Below are positions 25,200 to 29,836 of a stretch of DNA of 29,836 bases, piece by piece; the stretch's first letter is position 1, and each line of letters opens with the position of its first letter. The DNA comes from an uncultured Clostridia bacterium (lineage in GTDB: Bacteria > Bacillota > Clostridia > Christensenellales > Aristaeellaceae), in contig CANQGC010000005.1 in NCBI GenBank assembly GCA_947600345.1, forward strand, positions 1 to 29,836, written 5' to 3'. Made by a program: the position numbers and the translations under genes. Below the pieces are notes generated by a model. It was not told the DNA's origin, did not search any database, and saw only the letters and a list, made by a program, of their open reading frames with translations.

Positions 25200-27141
25200 A
25201 TTTGATTTCCTTCTGCTTCTCCACCCGCACCGTCCCCAGCGGGAACTCGCAGATCCGCAGCGGCGCCTCGCCGTAAGGCACCAATTCCAATATATCCAGC
25301 ATCTCCTTCTCAAAGCGCGGCGCCATGGGCACGGGAGCGGCGCTCCCGTTGTCCTCATTCCATTCGATCTTCGCGGCCTTGACCATCACGCCCAGCGAAT
25401 GCTCGCCGTGGCCGAAGGGCCCCACGTCCTCCTCGATCTGAATCAGCTTCATGGGCTCGTCGCGCACCAGCGCGCGGTTGAAGGGCTCCGTGGGCTTCGC
25501 GCCCAGCGCCCCCTCGAGCTCCTCCCACTCGGGCTCCAGCCGCAGCGCCATCAGCACCGGGCCCACCTCCACCGCGCCGGACTGATGGTACCAGCGCGAC
25601 ACCCGCGGCACCGCCGGAAGCTCCAGCCGGATGGTATCGCCGCTGATCCAGCGCCGCCGCACGCAGGCGCTCTCGCCCGCGCGCACCTGCATGATCTCGC
25701 CGTCGGGCAGGTAGATCATCGCCTGGCGCGCCCAGTAGGGGATGCGCAGGTACAGCGGGAACTCCGCCGGCTGCTTGACCGACACCGCGATCTGCGCGCC
25801 GTGCAGGAAGGGATAGCCGCCGCTGACGCGGATGCGCGCGGGCACGCCATCCAGCACGGCGCGCACCGTGCAGGGGGCGTAGCTGATCGCCGCCAGGCCG
25901 CCGTCGTCGGTGGCGTACCACAGCGAGGATACGAACTTCGGCCAGGCCTGGTGGCAGCTGGCGCAGTCCAGGTCGTTGCGGGCGGCGTGGAACAGGTTCG
26001 CGTCCTCGGGCGCGCTGTAGAAGCGCCGCGTGCCCGGGGACAAGCGCACCTGGTTCGCCTGCTGCACGGGCTGATACCGCGTCAGCTCCGCGTCGAACGC
26101 CGCGGGCAGGGCGTTGTAGGCCAGCTTCTCCAGCACGTCGGCGGGCTCCGAGCCGAAGTCGCCGATACCGATGAGCGCCTCCATGCTGTTCATCATCTCC
26201 ACCACCGCCTGCAGGTGCGCGCCCTGGGTGGGGTTTGCGCCGTTCAGGTGGGCGTCGCAGCTGAACATGCCGTTGGCCAGGCCGTGGTGCTTCATCAGCT
26301 TCTCGTAGCCGAAGTGGAAGCCGCCCTGCTCCTTGAAGCCGCTCTTGAACAGGTTGAACACGCCCGGGGCCTTCAGGCCGATGGCCACGTTCGCGCCCTG
26401 GGTCTGGTGGTACTGGCTGTGGAAGTAGGGCCGCTTCTCCTCGATCAGCGGCTCGTCCCGCTCCTCGCCCAGCGCCTCGCGCAGGCGCTCCCAGCGCAGC
26501 GACTTGTTCATCGGCATCACGTTGGGGAAGGTGTGGAAGATGTTCGGCCAGTCCAGCGTCTGGGCGCGCAGCCGCTTGCACAGCTCCGGCAGGTACTTCT
26601 GGCCGGTGATGTTGTACAGCCACAGCGCGGCCTCGATGTTCTCGCTGCCGCGGGCCACCGCCCAGTCCTTCAGCGGATGGATGGCCAGGTTCTTGTACTG
26701 ATACTTGAAGAAGCGGTCCATCAGCACCAGCACACGCTTGTCGCCCGTGGCGGTGAAGTACAGCCGAAGCGCCCGCAGCGCCAGCATCAGCGGCCAGTAG
26801 TCCGCGTTGCCCTCCGGGCCGAACCAGCCGTCCTCGCGCTGGCTGGCGAGGATCCATTCGATCCTGCCCTGGGCGCGCGCCCTGAGCTCGGCGTCGTCCA
26901 GCGTCCAGCCCAGGGCGACGATGCCCTCGAGATAGTAGATCGAGCGCGTCAGGTCGCCGTCCTCGCCGGGCCGCCAGGCGTCGCCCGCAAACTCCAGGCA
27001 CGCGGCGGCGAAGTCCCGGGTGATGCCCTTCGCCTGGAGCTTCAGCTCCTCGAGAAGCCAGCCCTCGGCCCGTATGGAGCCCAGCGGCAGCGGCGCGAGC
27101 GTGTTCGGCGTCAGCGGCGCCCTGTTGAAGATCGGTTTCAT
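25198..27141 (-). CDS. GH127-like (DUF1680) glycoside hydrolase family protein
   Basis: The 647-residue cytosolic protein has the (alpha/alpha)6-barrel pattern of the GH127/DUF1680 group, whose characterised members are beta-L-arabinofuranosidases. Family-like segments are NTLAPLPLGSIRAEGWLL, YLEGIVALGW, ANGMFSCDAHLNGANPTQG, VVEMMNSMEALIGIGD, DVLEKLAYNALPAAF and the Cys-bearing DCASCHQAWPKFVSSLWY (Cys393, Cys396). Where I expect the zinc-binding E-x-C, the sequence has His309-Leu-Gln311, so the canonical metal site is altered and activity may differ. No signal peptide. The ATG overlaps the stop of the RNA methyltransferase gene by 4 nt, making it the last gene of a four-gene operon. Confidence 0.85.
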   Translation of the reverse strand: MKPIFNRAPLTPNTLAPLPLGSIRAEGWLLEELKLQAKGITRDFAAACLEFAGDAWRPGEDGDLTRSIYYLEGIVALGWTLDDAELRARAQGRIEWILASQREDGWFGPEGNADYWPLMLALRALRLYFTATGDKRVLVLMDRFFKYQYKNLAIHPLKDWAVARGSENIEAALWLYNITGQKYLPELCKRLRAQTLDWPNIFHTFPNVMPMNKSLRWERLREALGEERDEPLIEEKRPYFHSQYHQTQGANVAIGLKAPGVFNLFKSGFKEQGGFHFGYEKLMKHHGLANGMFSCDAHLNGANPTQGAHLQAVVEMMNSMEALIGIGDFGSEPADVLEKLAYNALPAAFDAELTRYQPVQQANQVRLSPGTRRFYSAPEDANLFHAARNDLDCASCHQAWPKFVSSLWYATDDGGLAAISYAPCTVRAVLDGVPARIRVSGGYPFLHGAQIAVSVKQPAEFPLYLRIPYWARQAMIYLPDGEIMQVRAGESACVRRRWISGDTIRLELPAVPRVSRWYHQSGAVEVGPVLMALRLEPEWEELEGALGAKPTEPFNRALVRDEPMKLIQIEEDVGPFGHGEHSLGVMVKAAKIEWNEDNGSAAPVPMAPRFEKEMLDILELVPYGEAPLRICEFPLGTVRVEKQKEIK

Positions 27142-28328
27142 CTCTGTCTTCCCCCTCGATGGCCGGGCCTTCCCCCCGGCTGTCGATCCTTATGTTTGAC
27201 CTCCGGGCCCGCGGGCTCGAAGATGTGATACTCGCACTCGATCCTTCCGTTGTAGTAGCGCCTGCGGCGGTTCGCCCGCCGGCCGTACTCCCGCTCGAAG
27301 CCCATGTCCGCGCTGAACGCGCACAGCGACCAGCCCGGATGCCGCTCCTGCAGCGCCCCCAGCTGCCGCGCCACGGCGTGGGCCGCGCGGATGTTGTCCA
27401 GCCGCTCGCCGTAGGGCGGATTGCAGACGAATACCCCCGGCTCGCCGTCCAGCGTCACGTTGCGCAGATCCCGGACCGAAAGCTCGATCCGCCCCTCCAG
27501 CCCGGCCTGCCTCACGTGCCGCCGGGCCAGCTCGATGGCGTCCGGATCGATGTCCGATCCGGCCACGTGCAGCTCGCGCTTGGACGTCTCGGCGTACTTG
27601 ATCTTCGCCTCGCTGCGAATCTTTCTAAGCTCCTCGTGGGGCACGCAGGGCCAGGCCTCCATGGCGAAATGTCGGGTCAGCCCCGGCGCGCGGCCCAGCG
27701 CGATGAACGCCGCCTCGATCAGCAGCGTGCCCGTGCCGCAGCAGGGGTCGTACAGCCGCTGCCAGGGATGCCAGCCGGACTGCAGAATCAGCGCCGCCGC
27801 CAGCGTCTCGCGGATGGGCGCCTCGCCGTTCCAGGTGCGGTAGCCCCGGTGGGACAGCGGCTCGCCGGAGGAATCCACCGAAACCGTCACCAGGTCGTCG
27901 CGGATGGACACATCGATCTGGAACAGCGCGCCGGTCTCGTCGAACCAGTCCCGGCCGTAGGCGGACCTCATGCGCTCCACCATGGCGCGCTTGGCGATCT
28001 TCTGCACGTCCGACGGGCTCATCAGCGTGGACTTCACGCACTTGGCGCGGATGGGAAAGCGCGCGTCCTCGGGCAGGAGCTTCTCCCACTCGATGGCCTT
28101 CACGCCCTGGAAGAGCTCCTCGAAGCTCCTGGCCTCGAACTGCGACATCACCAGCAGGATCCGGTCGCAGGTGCGCAGCCAGAGGTTCGCGCGGAAGCCG
28201 TCCTCGAAGCCGCCCTCGAACATGGCGCCGCCCACGTCCATCACGCGCACGCCCTCCATGCCCAGCCGCTTCAGGTCCCGCCCGGTCATGCCCTCCATGC
28301 CGAAGGCGGCGCTCGCGATCCACTTCAT
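27138..28328 (-). CDS. THUMP-domain class I RNA methyltransferase (RlmL N-terminal/YpsC-like)
   Basis: The 396-residue protein combines an N-terminal ferredoxin-like/THUMP RNA-binding part (about 1-155) with a Rossmann methyltransferase domain. Motif I is DPCCGTGTLLIEAA (about 194-207), GSDIDPDAIELAR binds the SAM ribose, and NPPYGERL (303-310) is the catalytic motif of N2-guanine methylation of 23S rRNA. Family features RGYRTWNGEAPIRETLAAALI are present. The last 25 residues are basic and low complexity (PGGRPGHRGGRQR) and lie over the next gene's ribosome binding site. It starts 7 nt after the sigma factor stop, with GGAG 11 nt upstream. Confidence 0.93.
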   Translation of the reverse strand: MKWIASAAFGMEGMTGRDLKRLGMEGVRVMDVGGAMFEGGFEDGFRANLWLRTCDRILLVMSQFEARSFEELFQGVKAIEWEKLLPEDARFPIRAKCVKSTLMSPSDVQKIAKRAMVERMRSAYGRDWFDETGALFQIDVSIRDDLVTVSVDSSGEPLSHRGYRTWNGEAPIRETLAAALILQSGWHPWQRLYDPCCGTGTLLIEAAFIALGRAPGLTRHFAMEAWPCVPHEELRKIRSEAKIKYAETSKRELHVAGSDIDPDAIELARRHVRQAGLEGRIELSVRDLRNVTLDGEPGVFVCNPPYGERLDNIRAAHAVARQLGALQERHPGWSLCAFSADMGFEREYGRRANRRRRYYNGRIECEYHIFEPAGPEVKHKDRQPGGRPGHRGGRQR

Positions 28329-28335
28329 ATGCGCA

Positions 28336-29097
28336 TTAACTCCGTTCGTTGGTTTCAGTCCTGAGCGCCCGCTTGAGCTCCATCAGCGCCGCGCGCTCGG
28401 TGCGGGAGACCGACATCTGGCTCATCTCCAGGCGCCTGGCCGTCTCCCGCTGGGTCAGCCCCTCGAAGAAGCGCAGCTCGATCACCCGCCGCTGGCGCTC
28501 CTCGAGCCGCTCCATCGGCCCGCGCAGGCGCTCGGCGTTCTCAAAGCGCAGGAAGCCCGCGTCCTCCGCGCCCAGGGTATCGGTCACGCTCCGCTCGCCC
28601 TCCGCGAGCTCCGCGTCCAGCGACACCGGCTGCATGCCCTCCGCCTCCAGGGCCTCGAGCACCTCGTCCTCGCTGAGGCCCGCGCGCCGCGCCAGCTCGT
28701 CCGCGCGGGGAAAGCGGCCCAGCTCGTGGCAGAGCGCCTCCAGCGCCGCGTTCATCCGCCGCGTGCGCTCCGAGGCCCACCTGGGCGCGCGAATCAGCCG
28801 GGATTTGTCCCGGAAGTAATTCTTGACCTCGCCCACCATCGACGGCGTGGCGAAGGTGGAAAACTTCGCGCCCCGGCCGGGCTTGTACCGGTCCACGCAG
28901 CGCGTCAGCGCCAGCGCGGCCACCTGGAACAAATCGTCAAAGTCCACGCCCCGGCCCGAAAACCTGCGCGCGATGAGCTCCGCGATGTAGAGGTGCCCCT
29001 CCACCAGGCGGTCCCTCGCCGCGCGGTCGCCGGACGCGGCCCAGCGCGCAAGCAGCCCTTCGGTCTCCTCCGGAGACAGCCGCAGATCCGTCCTCAT
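28336..29097 (-). CDS. SigB/SigF/SigG-type RNA polymerase sigma factor
   Basis: The 253-residue sigma factor directs RNA polymerase to alternative promoters. Region 2 reads ARDRLVEGHLYIAELIARRF, then GVDFDDLFQVAALALTRCVDRY and FSTFATPSMVGEVKNYFRDK. Region 3 has LCHELGRFPRADELARRAGLSEDEV. Region 4 ends with the helix-turn-helix LTQRETARRLEMSQMSVSRTERAAL. Subfamily words match SigB/SigF/SigG more than SigA. The ATG is in an ATGA overlap with the anti-sigma gene. It is uncertain whether it controls stress response or a sporulation stage; no anti-anti-sigma (SpoIIAA/RsbV-like) gene is visible in the window. Confidence 0.93.
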   Translation of the reverse strand: MRTDLRLSPEETEGLLARWAASGDRAARDRLVEGHLYIAELIARRFSGRGVDFDDLFQVAALALTRCVDRYKPGRGAKFSTFATPSMVGEVKNYFRDKSRLIRAPRWASERTRRMNAALEALCHELGRFPRADELARRAGLSEDEVLEALEAEGMQPVSLDAELAEGERSVTDTLGAEDAGFLRFENAERLRGPMERLEERQRRVIELRFFEGLTQRETARRLEMSQMSVSRTERAALMELKRALRTETNERS

Positions 29098-29498
29098 GAC
29101 TCCGCGCGGGCCTCCAGCGCCACGCGCAATTCGATGCGCTCGACGGCGTCGCCCCGGGCGCGAATCTCCACGCCGTCCGCCAGCGACTCCAGTATGCAGC
29201 GCACCACCTCGCGCTCGTCCTCGCCCAAGGACACGGGGGAACCGCCCTCGCCGCAGACTCGGATGCACAGCGCGCCGCCCTCCTGGATGAAGCCCAGCGC
29301 GAGCCTCTCCGGCCCGCCATCGCCGCCGATCAGGCAGGAGCAGGCCTCCTCCACGGCGAGCTTGACATCGTCCATGCGGTCCACGGTCAGCCCGGCCCGG
29401 GCCACCACGCCCGCGGTGGTCAACCGCAGCACCAGCATCATGCTCCGCCTCGCGGGCAGCGAGAGCTCCACGGGACCGTTCAGCGCGACTTCGCTCAC
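29094..29498 (-). CDS. RsbW/SpoIIAB-like anti-sigma factor, degenerate kinase site
   Basis: The 134-residue GHKL-fold protein lies directly before the sigma gene in ATGA overlap, as anti-sigma partners do. The alpha helix DDVKLAVEEACSCLIGG (about 43-59) is the N-box region, but the Mg-binding Asn expected after EEAC-S is Cys55. The G1 box (D-x-G-x-G) reads VCGEGG, and the glycine-rich lid is absent before CILESLADGVEI. It probably still binds the sigma factor but may have lost kinase activity. GTG at 29496-29498 has GGGGAGG at 7 nt. It is first in the operon behind the promoter at 29557-29585. Confidence 0.83.
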   Translation of the reverse strand: MSEVALNGPVELSLPARRSMMLVLRLTTAGVVARAGLTVDRMDDVKLAVEEACSCLIGGDGGPERLALGFIQEGGALCIRVCGEGGSPVSLGEDEREVVRCILESLADGVEIRARGDAVERIELRVALEARAES

Positions 29499-29556
29499 AG
29501 GACGACCTCCCCAGAGGGGCCTATGGCCCCAGGTTTTCACTAATATTCCACTTTTG

Positions 29557-29585
29557 ATTATAAGTTAAAAAACGCGTTGTAGCAA
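29557..29585 (-). promoter_or_regulatory. Promoter of the anti-sigma/sigma operon
   Basis: TTGCTA (29580-29585) and TATAAT (29557-29562) on the minus strand have 17-nt spacing, about 60 nt before the GTG start. It is of vegetative type, so basal expression need not depend on the encoded sigma factor. Confidence 0.8.
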
Positions 29586-29686
29586 GCCTTCCGGGGCCCC
29601 AAAGGAGAGTTGTCGTATAAATTTAATCAGATTGTCGGAAAAAGCGCACGTTTGAAGCGCCGCCACCCGGCGAAAGCAAAGCGCGC

Positions 29687-29715
29687 TTGACAGAATCCCG
29701 GCGGCGGGGGATAAT
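29687..29715 (+). promoter_or_regulatory. Plus-strand promoter near window end
   Basis: TTGACA (29687-29692) and GATAAT (29710-29715) have 17-nt spacing. It drives transcription out of the right edge of the window. 29586-29686 between the divergent promoters shows no gene. Confidence 0.75.
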
Positions 29716-29737
29716 GGAGGGGATGATGGAAGGAATA

Positions 29738-29836
29738 ATGGATAAGATCAAAGGGAGGCGGAAGTTTGAAACTGCAAGCAGACACGAAGCGCGCGAAAAG
29801 GGCATAGGAAAACAGGCCATCAAAAGATGGTCAAGG
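29738..29836 (+). CDS. Possible start of a gene cut by the window end
   Basis: A frame from ATG 29738 (alternatives at 29723 and 29726) stays open to the last base and begins MDKIKGRRKFETASRHEA. GGAAGGA lies just before it with tight spacing. The sequence is basic and unrecognised. A second candidate nearby is TTG at 29767-29769 behind GGGAGG, giving only 13 residues before a stop. This may all be untranslated leader. Confidence 0.25.
   Translation, partial: MDKIKGRRKFETASRHEAREKGIGKQAIKRWSR

Noticed and set aside
28336..29498. Standard spoIIA operon (spoIIAA-spoIIAB-sigF)
   Set aside because: No spoIIAA-like gene precedes the anti-sigma gene and its kinase motifs are degenerate, so naming it spoIIAB-sigF is not supported.

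Overview
The window looks like a chromosomal segment of a GC-rich Bacillota, probably a gut-associated Clostridia (Christensenellales-like). The grounds are a tRNA-Trp T-box in front of the trp operon, near-consensus TTGACA-N17-TATAAT promoters at many operons, purine-rich Shine-Dalgarno sites, a SigB/F/G-type sigma factor with its anti-sigma factor, and AFA-E type signal peptides. The lineage is inferred from gene content and style, not from a marker gene. No rRNA, tRNA, transposase, integrase or CRISPR array was seen.

Layout. 1-7414: the complete tryptophan operon on the minus strand, trpE-G-D-C-F-B-A, with consensus promoter, UGG-specifier T-box and attenuator; a hairpin array interrupts it between trpF and trpB, and a related array lies inverted beyond trpA. 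7480-8859: SRAP-type abasic-site protein and acyl-ACP thioesterase (minus). 8903-12958: plus-strand block with a YczE-like membrane protein, an undecaprenyl-phosphate sugar transferase plus LicD pair, and a DUF1015 protein. 13256-14091: unrecognised protein with its own promoter. 14435-17426: copper operon csoR-copA, CopA carrying a C-terminal CopZ domain that has its own internal ribosome binding site. 17624-18716: metQ behind a Met/Cys-rich leader peptide and terminator. 18774-19494: a probable type III toxin-antitoxin locus, with promoter, three tandem structured RNA repeats, hairpin and toxin. 19518-20415: a metI 3'-end fragment and a NADAR/YbiA gene. 20705-22449: metN-metI. 23041-24697: anaerobic sulfatase maturase-like radical SAM protein plus GNAT acetyltransferase, flanked by inverted hairpin-mosaic repeats. 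25198-29585: anti-sigma/sigma/RNA methyltransferase/GH127-like operon. 29687-end: a plus-strand promoter running out of the window.

The most notable observations are: (i) the type III toxin-antitoxin candidate, whose RNA repeats differ by compensated base changes; (ii) the metQ leader, which looks like ribosome-mediated methionine/cysteine attenuation instead of the S-box or Met T-box expected in this phylum; (iii) the in-frame internal start that would release CopZ from CopA; (iv) intergenic cassettes of successive hairpins with conserved loops and freely varying, mutually compensated stems, placed directly after stop codons or as inverted copies flanking gene pairs (trpBA and radical SAM-GNAT).

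All family assignments rest on reading motifs by eye. No database search, folding or alignment was run.
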